Shown here piece by piece: positions 26,890 through 35,376 of a stretch of DNA of 64,000 nt (its first letter is position 1; each line of letters opens with the position of its first letter). The notes under the pieces were generated by a model. It had not been told where the DNA came from. It searched no databases and worked only from the letters and a program-made list of their open reading frames with translations. Made by a program: the position numbers and the translations under genes. Origin of the DNA: Pseudarthrobacter sp. ATCC 49987 (GTDB lineage: Bacteria > Actinomycetota > Actinomycetes > Actinomycetales > Micrococcaceae); contig NZ_JAABNS010000001.1 in NCBI RefSeq assembly GCF_009928425.1, forward strand, positions 434,001-498,000, read 5' to 3'.

Positions 26890-27687
26890 GTGAACCGAGC
26901 ATCCTTGGATAAGCGTCCGGACGAAGTAGCCACGATGTTTGACGACGTCGCCCCTAAATACGACGTCGTCAACGACGTTCTGTCGATGGGGCAGACACGC
27001 CGTTGGCGCAAGATTGTGGTCGAAGCCATGGATGTGAAGTCCGGCCAGCGGGTGCTCGATCTCGCCGCCGGCACGGGTACCTCCAGCGAGCCGTATGCCG
27101 ACGCTGGCATCGACGTGATCGCCTGCGACTTCTCGCTGGGCATGCTCAAGGTCGGCAAGCGCCGCCGCCCCGACATCGACTTCATCGCCGGTGACGCCAC
27201 CCGCCTGCCCTTCGCGGACAACACCTTCGATGCCAGCACCATCTCCTTCGGCCTGCGCAACGTCAACGAGCCGAAGAAGGCCCTGGCCGAGATGCTGCGC
27301 GTCACCAAGCCCGGCGGCAAGCTGGTCATCGCCGAGTTCTCCCAGCCTGTCGTGCCGCTCTGGCGAACCATGTACACCGAATACCTGATGCGCGCCCTGC
27401 CCGCGATCGCCGTCAAGGTCTCCTCAAACCCGGATGCCTACGTCTACCTCGCCGAGTCCATCCGCGCCTGGCCGGACCAGGACCACCTCGCGGCCTGGCT
27501 GCAGGAGGCCGGCTGGGACGGCGTCACCTACCGCAACCTCAGCGGCGGCATCGTCGCCGTGCACCGCGCCGTCAAGCCGGGACCGGAGACCGGCGCTGAA
27601 ACCGGTCCGGCAACCGCCGCGGCAGCCCTGGCCGCCCACACCGGACCGGTGGCGAAGCTGCGCCGCAACACCCGGCCCCGGCGTTAG
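26890..27687 (+). CDS. menG: Demethylmenaquinone methyltransferase (MenG/UbiE)
   Basis: A 265-residue SAM-dependent enzyme performing the last step of menaquinone synthesis. It shows the UbiE signature [20 protein letters not shown] followed by RRWRK, SAM motif [36 protein letters not shown], and [20 protein letters not shown] with [13 protein letters not shown] ~40-residue Ala/Pro/Thr-rich tail after the conserved end is extra relative to the family. The GTG at 26890 follows a GACAAT -10 by six bases. The next gene, a reductase, starts 12 bases after the stop. Confidence 0.93.
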   Translation: MNRASLDKRPDEVATMFDDVAPKYDVVNDVLSMGQTRRWRKIVVEAMDVKSGQRVLDLAAGTGTSSEPYADAGIDVIACDFSLGMLKVGKRRRPDIDFIAGDATRLPFADNTFDASTISFGLRNVNEPKKALAEMLRVTKPGGKLVIAEFSQPVVPLWRTMYTEYLMRALPAIAVKVSSNPDAYVYLAESIRAWPDQDHLAAWLQEAGWDGVTYRNLSGGIVAVHRAVKPGPETGAETGPATAAAALAAHTGPVAKLRRNTRPRR

Positions 27688-27699
27688 TTTGTCGCTGCC

Positions 27700-29064
27700 G
27701 TGAAAGTACTGATCGTCGGAGCCGGTCCGGCCGGGTCCACTGCCGCCTACTATCTGGCGCAGGCAGGCATCGACGTCACGGTGCTGGAGAAGACCAGTTT
27801 CCCGCGTGAAAAAGTCTGCGGCGACGGGCTCACCCCCCGCGCCGTCCGCGAGATCCAGAAGCTCGGCCTGCCGCACCCCGAGGCCGACGGCTGGCGCCGC
27901 AACAAGGGCCTGCGCCTGCTGGCCGGTGGCCGGAGCATCGAACTTCCCTGGCCCGAGGTCTCCGACTTCCCGCAGTACGGGCTGATCCGCACCCGCCTGG
28001 GCTTCGACGAGGAACTGGCCCGGCACGCCCAGTCCGCGGGCGCCGTCGTGCTGGAACGCCACAGTGTCACCGAGGCGCTGCGTTCCGACGACGGGCGCGT
28101 CACCGGCGTCCGTGCCGCGCTGCTGGACGAGTCCGGCCGCAAGACGGGGGGGACCCGCGACTTCACCGCCGACGTCGTCCTCGCCGCGGACGGAAACTCC
28201 AGCCGCACCGCCGTGTCGCTGGGCATCCGGAAGCGCGACGACCGGCCGCTCGGCGTCGCCGTCCGCACTTACTTCACGAGCCCGCGGCACGACGACGACT
28301 GGATGGAAGGCTGGCTCGAACTTCCCGGCCGCGACGGCAAGCTGCTCCCGGGCTACGGCTGGGTGTTCGGCGTCGGCGACGGTACCTCCAACGTGGGCCT
28401 CGGCATCCTGAACTCGTCCAAGGAGTTCGGCAAGCTGGACTACAAGCAGGTCCTGCGCGAATGGACCGCCGGCATGCCCGCGGACTGGGGATTCACCCCC
28501 GAGAACCAGGTCGGCGAGATCCGCGGCGCCGCGCTGCCGATGGGCTTCAACCGCACCCCGCACTATTCGCCCGGGCTGCTGCTGCTGGGCGACGCCGGCG
28601 GCATGGTCTCCCCGTTCAACGGCGAGGGCATCTCCTATGCCATGGAGTCCGCACGTTTCGCGGCCGGATTCATCATCGACGGCGCCGCCCGCTCGGCGTC
28701 AGCCGGCTGGGGCTCCGGGACGGAAGCTAACAGAGCCGCCGATGCGCACCTTGCACGGTACGCGGACTACGTGCGGGACCAGTGGGGTTCGCACTTCACC
28801 CTGGGCCGTGCCTTCGCGGCCCTCATCGGCAAGCCGGCCGTGATGAAACTGGCCCTCCGGACGGGCATGCCCATCCCTGTCCTCATGCGGTTCGTGGTCA
28901 GGCTGCTGGCCAACCTGACGGATCCCGCCGCCAAGGGCTTCGAGGACCGCGTCATCCGGGTCCTGGAATCGCTGGTCCCGGCGACGTCCAACCAGGGCCC
29001 GTCCAGCTCGCACACCAGCGCCAACTCCGCGGATTCCGCAACAAAAGTTAGGGTTAACCCGTGA
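27700..29064 (+). CDS. FAD-dependent geranylgeranyl/menaquinone reductase-family oxidoreductase
   Basis: A 454-residue flavoprotein. The Rossmann start VLIVGAGPAGSTAAYYLAQA binds FAD; FPREKVCGDGLTPRAV and LLLLGDAGGMVSPFNGEGIS are the PxxYxWxFP-class and GD motifs of the geranylgeranyl reductase family. A MenJ-like enzyme that saturates one isoprene unit of menaquinone is the best guess, because it lies between menG and a long-chain prenyl diphosphate synthase. The operon context, not the sequence alone, decides this. The GTG start is 12 bases after menG. Its stop overlaps the next start (GTGA). Confidence 0.88.
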   Translation: MKVLIVGAGPAGSTAAYYLAQAGIDVTVLEKTSFPREKVCGDGLTPRAVREIQKLGLPHPEADGWRRNKGLRLLAGGRSIELPWPEVSDFPQYGLIRTRLGFDEELARHAQSAGAVVLERHSVTEALRSDDGRVTGVRAALLDESGRKTGGTRDFTADVVLAADGNSSRTAVSLGIRKRDDRPLGVAVRTYFTSPRHDDDWMEGWLELPGRDGKLLPGYGWVFGVGDGTSNVGLGILNSSKEFGKLDYKQVLREWTAGMPADWGFTPENQVGEIRGAALPMGFNRTPHYSPGLLLLGDAGGMVSPFNGEGISYAMESARFAAGFIIDGAARSASAGWGSGTEANRAADAHLARYADYVRDQWGSHFTLGRAFAALIGKPAVMKLALRTGMPIPVLMRFVVRLLANLTDPAAKGFEDRVIRVLESLVPATSNQGPSSSHTSANSADSATKVRVNP

Positions 29065-30161
29065 CCAACTCTGCAGACCAAAGCTGGACGCACGCCGGAC
29101 ACGGCCTGCCGAGCTCTGAGCCCGACCTTAACACCACCGCCATCGCCACCGGATTGCAGCTCCCGGCCGGCTTTGCCGCGATCGCAGGCGACCCCGAACT
29201 CGGGCCTGCCATCACCACCAACCTGGCCCGGGTGGAGAAGAAGCTCCGCGAAGCCATTGCCAACTCGGATCCGCTGGCCGACGCGACGTCGCGCCACCTC
29301 GTGGAAGCCGGCGGCAAGCGCATCCGCCCGTTGTTGACGCTGCTTTGCGCCCACCTGGGCGACGCCTCCCGGCCCGCCGTGGTGCAGGCCGCCGTCGTCG
29401 TTGAACTGACCCACCTCGCGACGCTCTACCACGACGACGTGATGGACTCCGCGCCGTTCCGCCGCGGCGCCCCCACGGCGCACGAGGTCTGGGGCAACTC
29501 GGTGGCTGTCCTGACCGGCGACCTGATTTTTGCCCGGGCCTCCATCCTGGTCTCCGAACTCGGGTCCCGCGCCCTCGGCATCCAGGCGCGCACCTTTGAA
29601 CGCCTGTGCCTGGGCCAGCTGCATGAAACCGTGGGTCCGCGCCCGGACGAAGACCCGGTGGAGCACTACCTCTCCGTCATCGCCGACAAGACCGGCTCGC
29701 TCGTGGCGGCCTCCGGCCAGCTCGGCGCGATCTTCTCCGGCGCCGACGAAGCCTACGAGCCGATGCTGGTTGAGTACGGCGAAAAGGTGGGCGTGGCCTT
29801 CCAGTTGGCGGACGACGTCATCGACGTGACCGGCGTCAAGGTCAAGTCCGGCAAGTCCCCGGGCACCGACCTGCGTGAAGGGGTGCCAACGCTGCCCGTC
29901 CTGCTGCTCCGCAAGAAGGCCGACGGCGGCGACCAGTCCGCCGTCGAACTCCTGAAGCTCATCGACGGCGACCTCAGCTCCGACGAGGCCCTCGCGGCCG
30001 CCGTCGCCGGTCTCCGGGAACACCCGGTCACGGCGGAATCCTGGGTGGTGGCACGCGCCTGGGCCGATGAGGCGATTGCTGCGCTCGCGCCGCTGCCCGA
30101 GGGGGTCGTGAAGACCTCGCTGACCAACTTTGCGCTGGCCGTGGTGGACCGCGCCAGCTGA
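29061..30161 (+). CDS. Long-chain all-trans polyprenyl diphosphate synthase
   Basis: A 366-residue enzyme making the isoprenoid side chain, here most likely for menaquinone. The first Asp-rich motif is YHDDVMDSAPFRRGAPTAHE (Asp125, Asp126, Asp129) with the Arg pair downstream. The second is LADDVIDVTG (Asp251, Asp252, Asp255). GGKRIRPLLTLL and the GxKS-like KSGKSPGTDLREG are also present. Chain length is not readable with confidence; small residues before the first DDxxD fit a product of C35 or more. GTG 29061 overlaps the preceding stop. The operon ends with a strong hairpin at 30218. Confidence 0.92.
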   Translation: MTNSADQSWTHAGHGLPSSEPDLNTTAIATGLQLPAGFAAIAGDPELGPAITTNLARVEKKLREAIANSDPLADATSRHLVEAGGKRIRPLLTLLCAHLGDASRPAVVQAAVVVELTHLATLYHDDVMDSAPFRRGAPTAHEVWGNSVAVLTGDLIFARASILVSELGSRALGIQARTFERLCLGQLHETVGPRPDEDPVEHYLSVIADKTGSLVAASGQLGAIFSGADEAYEPMLVEYGEKVGVAFQLADDVIDVTGVKVKSGKSPGTDLREGVPTLPVLLLRKKADGGDQSAVELLKLIDGDLSSDEALAAAVAGLREHPVTAESWVVARAWADEAIAALAPLPEGVVKTSLTNFALAVVDRAS

Positions 30162-30217
30162 TTCCGGGTCCGGGCTTCCGGGCTTGCTGCCGCCGGCGGC
30201 TGCTTCGGTTTAAACGG

Positions 30218-30275
30218 AATGGCCCCGGTTCCTCACAACGTTTCGAGTCATCCGTTGTGTCGAACCGGGGCCATT
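30218..30275 (+). terminator. Strong two-part hairpin after the menaquinone operon
   Basis: AATGGCCCCGGTTC (30218-30231) pairs perfectly with GAACCGGGGCCATT (30262-30275), and inside it CACAACG pairs with CGTTGTG. A short pyrimidine-rich stretch follows. It is about 57 bases beyond the prenyl synthase stop and fits an intrinsic terminator. Confidence 0.85.
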
Positions 30276-30323
30276 TCTCCGTTCGCATCAGATCCACCGG
30301 AGGCATTTGGTGAACCCATGAAT

Positions 30324-30383
30324 GAGCCTATGACAGAAATGTCATGTTGTCTAGGCTTTCTGTAAATCCGCTGTCATAGGCTC
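30324..30383. repeat. 13-bp inverted repeat with 34-nt loop
   Basis: GAGCCTATGACAG (30324-30336) and CTGTCATAGGCTC (30371-30383) are perfect inverted copies. The loop is too long for a typical terminator. It lies in the 392-base gap between the prenyl synthase and the second AbiEi-like gene, next to the GGGGCACTTTGA element. I see no gene in this gap. Confidence 0.75.
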
Positions 30384-30407
30384 CCTTGCGGGTCGCCTGG
30401 GCCGTGC

Positions 30408-30477
30408 GGGGGCACTTTGAAGCCTCAAATGGGGGATCCCAGGGCCGGGCTGCGGCGAGTCCGTGTCGAAGTGCCCC
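30408..30477. repeat. GGGGCACTTTGA-family palindromic element, copy 1
   Basis: GGGGGCACTTTGA (30408-30420) and the inverted TCGAAGTGCCCC (30466-30477) bracket a core with TTTGAAGCCTCAAA. The right part (GAGTCCGTGTCGAAGTGCCCC) matches copies 2 and 3 elsewhere in the window. Confidence 0.75.
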
Positions 30478-30492
30478 TTGGCCGCAGCACGA

Positions 30493-30506
30493 GTTGTCCA
30501 CATGGC
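30493..30506 (+). promoter_or_regulatory. GTTGTCCACATGGC motif (DnaA-box-like) upstream of AbiEi-like gene 2
   Basis: The same 14 bases as at 21237, again ending 47 bases before the ATG of an AbiEi-like gene. The sequence between motif and start is otherwise not conserved. Confidence 0.6.
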
Positions 30507-30553
30507 ACTGCCCCGATGGACTCCTCCGGCCGGGGACAGGGCACATTGGCGGC

Positions 30554-31390
30554 ATGAACATCGCCAATTTCCTGGGTTCGCGGGGCGGACCGGCCAGCAC
30601 GGCTGACCTCGGGCGGGCCGGCTTCAACCGGTATCGGATTGGCCTGGCTGTGGCCGAGGGCACCATCGTGAGGATCCGCCGCGGATACTATGCGCTGCCC
30701 CGGGAAACCTCTGTCTTTCGGACTGCCCGCGAGGCCGGAGGGCTCCTGACCTGTGTCTCCGCCGCTCCGGGCTACGGTTTGTGGACGCTGGTCCCGGCGT
30801 CGAAGTTGCACCTCTGCGTCGGCCACCGGACGGTGCCACCCGGCTGGGTGACACATGGCCGCTGCCGGCATCCCCGGCACCCCTGGCTACCTCTGGCGGG
30901 ACTGGCCGACGTCCTGATTCACGCGCTGCGCTGCCTGCCGGAACTGCAAGCCCTTGTCATGGTCCAGTGTGCTGTGGGCCGTGGGGACATCAGCCTGGCA
31001 TTCCTCCGCGGCAAACTCGGGGGCAACCGCAACGCCCGCGCCAGGTCGGTGCTGGATCTGGTCATTCCCCGGGCCGACTCTCTGCTCGAAGTTCTCGCCA
31101 ACACCACGTTCGTGCGGGCCGGGCTCCGGGTACGCCGGCACGTCCAGATCCCCGGTGTGGGGGAGGTGGACTTCCTCGTTGAGGACTGCGTCATTGTGGA
31201 GACCGATGGCGAATCGCATCTGGAGCCGCGGCAAGTAAAAAAGGATCGGGGGCGGAACAACGCTAGCCTCGTCGGAGGCTATCTGGTGCTCAGATTCGGC
31301 TACGACCTCGTCGTCCACCACCCCGAGCAGATGCTCGCCCAGGTCCTCGAGTTGCTGGAGCAGCGCCGCCGGGGTGCGTTCCAGCCTTAA
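30554..31390 (+). CDS. AbiEi-like winged-helix domain with DUF559/Vsr-like nuclease domain
   Basis: A 278-residue protein. The N-terminus (FNRYRIGLAVAEGTIVRIRR, GYYALPRE) matches the AbiEi winged-helix domain. The C-terminal ~100 residues fit DUF559, a Vsr/PD-(D/E)XK-like fold: VGEVDFLVEDCVIVETDGE, then KKDRGRNNASLVGGYLVLRF. The acidic pair in VDFLV and VETDG and the downstream Arg are the expected active-site positions. ATG 30554 is chosen because upstream in-frame sequence is repeat DNA. It shares domain plan and upstream motif with the gene at 21298 but has diverged strongly. Biological role unknown; possibly a solitary nuclease or mobile/defence-related regulator. Confidence 0.8.
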   Translation: MNIANFLGSRGGPASTADLGRAGFNRYRIGLAVAEGTIVRIRRGYYALPRETSVFRTAREAGGLLTCVSAAPGYGLWTLVPASKLHLCVGHRTVPPGWVTHGRCRHPRHPWLPLAGLADVLIHALRCLPELQALVMVQCAVGRGDISLAFLRGKLGGNRNARARSVLDLVIPRADSLLEVLANTTFVRAGLRVRRHVQIPGVGEVDFLVEDCVIVETDGESHLEPRQVKKDRGRNNASLVGGYLVLRFGYDLVVHHPEQMLAQVLELLEQRRRGAFQP

Positions 31391-31412
31391 GCGCTGGCCG
31401 CATCGGCCGTCC

Positions 31413-31482
31413 GGGGCTACTTTGAGGCCTCAAAAGGGTATTCCCGGGCTGGACGCCGGCGTGTCCGTGTCAAAGTGCCCCC
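31413..31482. repeat. GGGGCACTTTGA-family palindromic element, copy 2
   Basis: GGGGCTACTTTGA and CAAAGTGCCCCC bracket a core containing the perfect 14-base palindrome TTTGAGGCCTCAAA. The segment at 31457-31482 matches the reverse complement of 43724-43749 at all but one of 26 bases. It sits in the gap between two convergent genes. Confidence 0.8.
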
Positions 31483-31548
31483 GGACCGCCGATGCCCCCC
31501 GGACCGCGTGAACCGCAGCCTGGCGGCCGGGGAGGAACGGAACCTGCC

Positions 31549-31977
31549 TTAGTCCTCGTCTTCGTCGTTGAACGCCCACTCGAACATGTCGAAGACGAAT
31601 TCGGAGAACGTTCCTTCCTCGCTCTTCCACTGGCCGCGGGCGTTGTTGCGGCGGTACACGATCGGGTCCGGAACGCTGAGGTCGCCGACGCGGAAGCCCC
31701 AGGTGAACTGCTCTTCCTCGTCCTCCAGGAACATCAGGAAGCCTTCGTCATCGACTTCGAGCTCTTCGGGGTCCCAGAAGTAGTGGTACGCCTCCATGAT
31801 GTCTTCGCAGCCGCCGACCGCGAGGTAGAACTCCCGCAGCACCAGCGGGACCTGGAACTGGTGCTCGGTGAGGGCCGCATCCAGCTCCTCGGCCGGGAGG
31901 CCATCCTCTTCCTGCCATTCGTCTTCGAGATACTTCGGAACAAGCGCGCGGAACTTCTCGAGGAACATGTCAGTCAT
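31549..31977 (-). CDS. Acidic SMI1/KNR4 (SUKH)-like protein
   Basis: A 142-residue, very acidic soluble protein. LPAEELDAALTEHQFQVPLV, LREFYLAVGGCEDIMEAYH and a DEGFLMFLEDEEEQFTWGFR strand resemble the SUKH fold, in which a Trp/Gly core follows the LREFY helix. SUKH proteins are often immunity partners of contact-dependent toxins, but many are solitary; no toxin is adjacent. TAGGAT lies seven bases before the ATG on the minus strand, so the message is probably leaderless. Confidence 0.65.
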   Translation of the reverse strand: MTDMFLEKFRALVPKYLEDEWQEEDGLPAEELDAALTEHQFQVPLVLREFYLAVGGCEDIMEAYHYFWDPEELEVDDEGFLMFLEDEEEQFTWGFRVGDLSVPDPIVYRRNNARGQWKSEEGTFSEFVFDMFEWAFNDEDED

Positions 31978-31991
31978 GGTTCTTATCCTAG

Positions 31992-32663
31992 CTAATCCTT
32001 ACGCCCGCCATCCGCCGTGTCCAAGCCGAGCCGATGCCAGCCGCGGACCGCCAGCGGAACGTGCCACTGGCGCCGCCAGGCCGTGACGCGGAAGGCGAAA
32101 ACGACGGCCGCCACTACACCCGCGGTGACCGCGTTGAACGTGCCGGTGATGGACAGGGCCATGGTCAGGGCCGCCCCCGCAAACGCCGGCAGCGCGTAGA
32201 GATCCTTCGGATCGAAGAGCTGCGGCACCTCATTGGCGGTGATGTCGCGCAGCAGGCCGCCACCCACCGCCGTCGTGACCCCGAGCAGCACCGCCGCAAC
32301 CGGGTTCATCCCGGCGGACAGCGCTTTGAGGGTTCCGGTGATGCAGAAGAGCGCGAGGCCGCCGGCGTCGAACAGGATGAGCAACGAGGTGTAGCGCTGG
32401 ACGCTGGAAAACAGGAAGTACACCAGCACCGCGGCGAGAAGCGGGGGCGCCAGATAGGCGGGGTTGGTGAACGCTGCGGGCGGGCCGGCGTTGATGATGA
32501 TGTCGCGGATGACGCCGCCGCCCAGGCTCACCACCGAGGCCAGCAGGAGGGAGCCGATGATGTCGAACTGCTTCCGGGCCGCGAGCAGTGACCCGGAGAC
32601 CGCGAAGAAGAAGACGCCGGCCAGGTCCAGCCAGACCAGGACAAGGCTGAAGTAAGAAGTCAT
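31992..32663 (-). CDS. UPF0126/TRIC-type membrane protein
   Basis: A 223-residue membrane protein with seven hydrophobic segments arranged as two tandem repeats. Each repeat carries the glycine-rich signature: SLLLASVVSLGGGVIRDIII in the first and VLLGVTTAVGGGLLRDITAN in the second. The internal duplication and GGGxxRD motifs are diagnostic of the YadS/YicG (UPF0126) family, related to trimeric intracellular cation channels. Role: probably a potassium/cation or glycine-related membrane channel. It is divergent from cbiX. The C-terminal tail is basic and cytoplasmic. Confidence 0.88.
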   Translation of the reverse strand: MTSYFSLVLVWLDLAGVFFFAVSGSLLAARKQFDIIGSLLLASVVSLGGGVIRDIIINAGPPAAFTNPAYLAPPLLAAVLVYFLFSSVQRYTSLLILFDAGGLALFCITGTLKALSAGMNPVAAVLLGVTTAVGGGLLRDITANEVPQLFDPKDLYALPAFAGAALTMALSITGTFNAVTAGVVAAVVFAFRVTAWRRQWHVPLAVRGWHRLGLDTADGGRKD

Positions 32664-32726
32664 GGAGTGTCCCGGTCGAATCTCAAAGGGGGCGGATGGG
32701 GCGGCTCCAAGGTTACGCTAACGGCT

Positions 32727-33461
32727 ATGAATAGCCCCATCCTGATTGCCTGCGCCCACGGCACCTCCAGCACCGAGGGTGCCGCCGAAGTCAACGCCCT
32801 CCGGGCCGGGATCGCCGCGCTGCGGCCGGGGCTCGACGTCCGCGAAGCCTACGTCGACGTCCAGGACCCCGAGCTGCCGGCTGTTGTCGCGGGCCTGCCG
32901 GTGGGGGAGGCCGCCGTCGTTGTCCCCCTGTTGCTCAGCGTCGGCTACCACGTCAAGGTGGACATCGCCCGCGCCGTCAAGAGCCGGCCCGGCACCCGCG
33001 CTGCCGCCCCGCTGGGCCCCGATCCGCGGCTCGCGGCGCTGCTGGACGTCCGGCTCCGGGAAGCCGGCGTGACCGACAACGACGCCGTGATCCTCGCCGC
33101 TGCCGGGTCCTCCGACCCCACCGCGGCGCAGAACGTCGAGGAACTCGCGGACCAGCTCCGTGCCCTGCGTTCCAACCGGATCGTGGCCGCGTACGGCGCG
33201 TCCGCGAAGCCGTCAGTGCCCGACGCCGTCGCCATGCTGCGCGAGGAGGCCGCCGGCGGTGCCGGCGCAGGGGAATCCGCCGGGGCCGTGGACCTGGGCG
33301 GCCGGGTGGTGATCGCTGCCTACCTGCTGGCACCTGGCTTCTTCCACGACCAGCTCGCCAAGGCCGGCGCGGACCTCGTCACCGCGGCACTGCTGCCGTC
33401 CCCGGTGCTCGCCGAAATCGCGCTGGAACGCTACGACGCGGCCCTCGCGGCCGGCGCCTGA
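32727..33461 (+). CDS. Sirohydrochlorin chelatase (CbiX-type)
   Basis: A 244-residue class II chelatase. The N-terminal half has LIACAHGTSSTEGA with the metal-site His and a DVQDPELPAVV strand; the second half repeats the fold, with ILAAAGSSDPTAAQ and AYLLAPGFFHDQLAKAGAD. In this setting, upstream of sir and cysG, ferrochelation of sirohydrochlorin to siroheme is the likely role, supplying Sir. TACGCT (32714-32719) is seven bases before the ATG. It does not carry the phased box promoter seen at sir and cysG. Confidence 0.87.
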   Translation: MNSPILIACAHGTSSTEGAAEVNALRAGIAALRPGLDVREAYVDVQDPELPAVVAGLPVGEAAVVVPLLLSVGYHVKVDIARAVKSRPGTRAAAPLGPDPRLAALLDVRLREAGVTDNDAVILAAAGSSDPTAAQNVEELADQLRALRSNRIVAAYGASAKPSVPDAVAMLREEAAGGAGAGESAGAVDLGGRVVIAAYLLAPGFFHDQLAKAGADLVTAALLPSPVLAEIALERYDAALAAGA

Positions 33462-33549
33462 ACCGGCGTCGCCGCACCCGTCTGAGCCGCCGTCAACACA
33501 CCCGGACGATGCACACGAGCCGCGCCACTTCAAGGCTCGCCGACGTTTC

Positions 33550-33627
33550 GTGACGATTTGTTGCCCTAGGTGACCCCGCGTTTCTGACCCTTTGTGACGG
33601 CACTACGGCCACCCCTACAGTCGATCC
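33550..33627 (+). promoter_or_regulatory. Phased-box promoter of the sir-cysH-cysD-cysN operon
   Basis: Boxes begin every 10 bases: GTGAC 33550, GTTGC 33560, GTGAC 33570, GTTTC 33580. The -35 is TTGTGA (33592-33597) and, 18 bases on, the -10 is TACAGT (33616-33621), followed by six bases and the ATG. The same arrangement with identical spacing occurs at 40165 and 43853. Confidence 0.8.
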
Positions 33628-35376
33628 ATGACTGATACAGCTCTAGCCGGAGCGTCTGCGGACCAGGCTGCCCCAGGCCGTACCAAGCGCCCCACCAACC
33701 GCCCCGCCGCGAAGCCGCACGGGCAGTGGAAAGTGGACGGCACCGCGCCGCTGAACGCCAACGAAACCTGGAAGCAGGAAGACAACGGCCTTAACGTCCG
33801 CGAGCGTATCGAGTCCGTCTACTCCAAGCACGGCTTCGACTCAATCGACGGCACGGATTTGCACGGCCGCTTCCGCTGGTGGGGCCTCTACACCCAGCGC
33901 AAGCCCGGGATCGACGGCGGCAAGACCGCCACGCTCGAGCCGCACGAGCTCGAGGACAAGTACTTCATGCTGCGCGTCAGGATCGACGGCGGCGCCCTCA
34001 CCACCGAGCAGCTCCGGGTCATCGGCCAGATCTCCGTCGACTTCGCCCGTGACTCCGCCGACCTCACCGACCGCCAGAACATCCAGCTGCACTGGATCCG
34101 GGTCGAGGACGTGCCGGAAATCTGGCGCCGCCTCGAGTCGGTGGACCTGTCCACCACGGAGGCCTGCGGCGACGTCCCCCGCGTCATCCTCGGCTCGCCC
34201 GTCGCCGGCATCGCCAAGGACGAGATTATCGACCCGACCCCGCTGATCCACGAGCTCGCCGAACGCTTCATCGGTGACCCGGAACTGGCCAACCTGCCGC
34301 GAAAATTCAAGACCGCCATCACCGGCCACCCCAGCCAGGACGTGGTGCACGAGATCAACGACGTCGCCCTGGTGGGCCTGGTCCACCCCGAACTCGGCAT
34401 CGGATACGACCTCTGGGTGGGCGGCGCGCTCTCCACCAACCCCATGCTCGGCAAGCGCCTGGGCGCCTTCGTCCGGCCGGACCAGGCCGCCGACGTCTGG
34501 CTCGGCGTCACCAGCATCTTCCGCGACTACGGCTACCGCCGCATGCGCACCAAGGCCCGGCTGAAGTTCCTGCTGGCCGACTGGGGCACCGTGAAGTTCC
34601 GCCAGGTCCTCGAGGATGAATACCTCGGCTACAAGCTCGACGACGGCCCGGCCGCGCCCAAGCCCTCCACCCCGGGCGACCATATCGGCGTGCACGAGCA
34701 GAAGGACGGCAAGTTCTTCATCGGCGCCACCCCGCTGGCCGGCCGCCTCTCCGGCAGCCAGCTCGTGAAGCTCGCGGACACCCTGGAAGCCCGCGGCTCG
34801 CAGCGGCTGCGCACCACCCCGCACCAGAAGCTCGTGGTCCTCGACGTGCCCAAGGACCAGGTGGAACCGCTGGTCGCCGAACTCGACGCCCTGGGCCTCT
34901 CCGCCCGGCCGTCCGTGTTCCGCCGCGGCACCATCGCCTGCACCGGCATCGAATACTGCAAGCTCGCCATCGTCGAAACCAAGCTCACGGCCGCCACCGC
35001 CGTCGCCGAGCTGGAACGCCGCCTCGCCGACCTCGTCGAAACCGAGCAGCTCCCGCAGGCCCTGTCGCTGCACATCAACGGCTGCCCCAACTCCTGCGCC
35101 CGGATCCAGACCGCGGACATCGGCCTCAAGGGCATGATGCTTCCCACGCCCGACGGCGACCCCACCCCGGGTTTCCAGGTCCACCTCGGCGGCGGGCTGG
35201 CTTCCGACAGCCGCGAGGAAGCAGGCCTGGGACGCACCGTCCGCGGCCTCAAGGTCACGGCCGACGACCTGCCCGACTACGTCGAACGCGTGGTCCGGAA
35301 GTTCGTGGCCGACCACACCGAGGGCCAGACCTTCGCCGAATGGGCCTTCGCCGCCGACGAAGGTGATCTGCAGTGA
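33628..35376 (+). CDS. sir: Ferredoxin-dependent sulfite reductase (siroheme/4Fe-4S)
   Basis: A 582-residue enzyme reducing sulfite to sulfide with six electrons. Two ferrodoxin-like half-domains and two siroheme-binding domains are visible. The 4Fe-4S/siroheme cysteines are Cys438 and Cys444 (TIACTGIEYCKLA) and Cys486 and Cys490 (HINGCPNSCARIQ). DLTDRQNIQLHWIRVEDVPE is the conserved substrate-side strand. A nitrite reductase is the close alternative, but the cysH-cysD-cysN operon that follows makes sulfite the probable substrate. Electrons could come from ferredoxin via the Fpr at 45317. The promoter is a member of the shared phased-box class; the ATG is six bases from the -10. Confidence 0.93.
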   Translation: MTDTALAGASADQAAPGRTKRPTNRPAAKPHGQWKVDGTAPLNANETWKQEDNGLNVRERIESVYSKHGFDSIDGTDLHGRFRWWGLYTQRKPGIDGGKTATLEPHELEDKYFMLRVRIDGGALTTEQLRVIGQISVDFARDSADLTDRQNIQLHWIRVEDVPEIWRRLESVDLSTTEACGDVPRVILGSPVAGIAKDEIIDPTPLIHELAERFIGDPELANLPRKFKTAITGHPSQDVVHEINDVALVGLVHPELGIGYDLWVGGALSTNPMLGKRLGAFVRPDQAADVWLGVTSIFRDYGYRRMRTKARLKFLLADWGTVKFRQVLEDEYLGYKLDDGPAAPKPSTPGDHIGVHEQKDGKFFIGATPLAGRLSGSQLVKLADTLEARGSQRLRTTPHQKLVVLDVPKDQVEPLVAELDALGLSARPSVFRRGTIACTGIEYCKLAIVETKLTAATAVAELERRLADLVETEQLPQALSLHINGCPNSCARIQTADIGLKGMMLPTPDGDPTPGFQVHLGGGLASDSREEAGLGRTVRGLKVTADDLPDYVERVVRKFVADHTEGQTFAEWAFAADEGDLQ

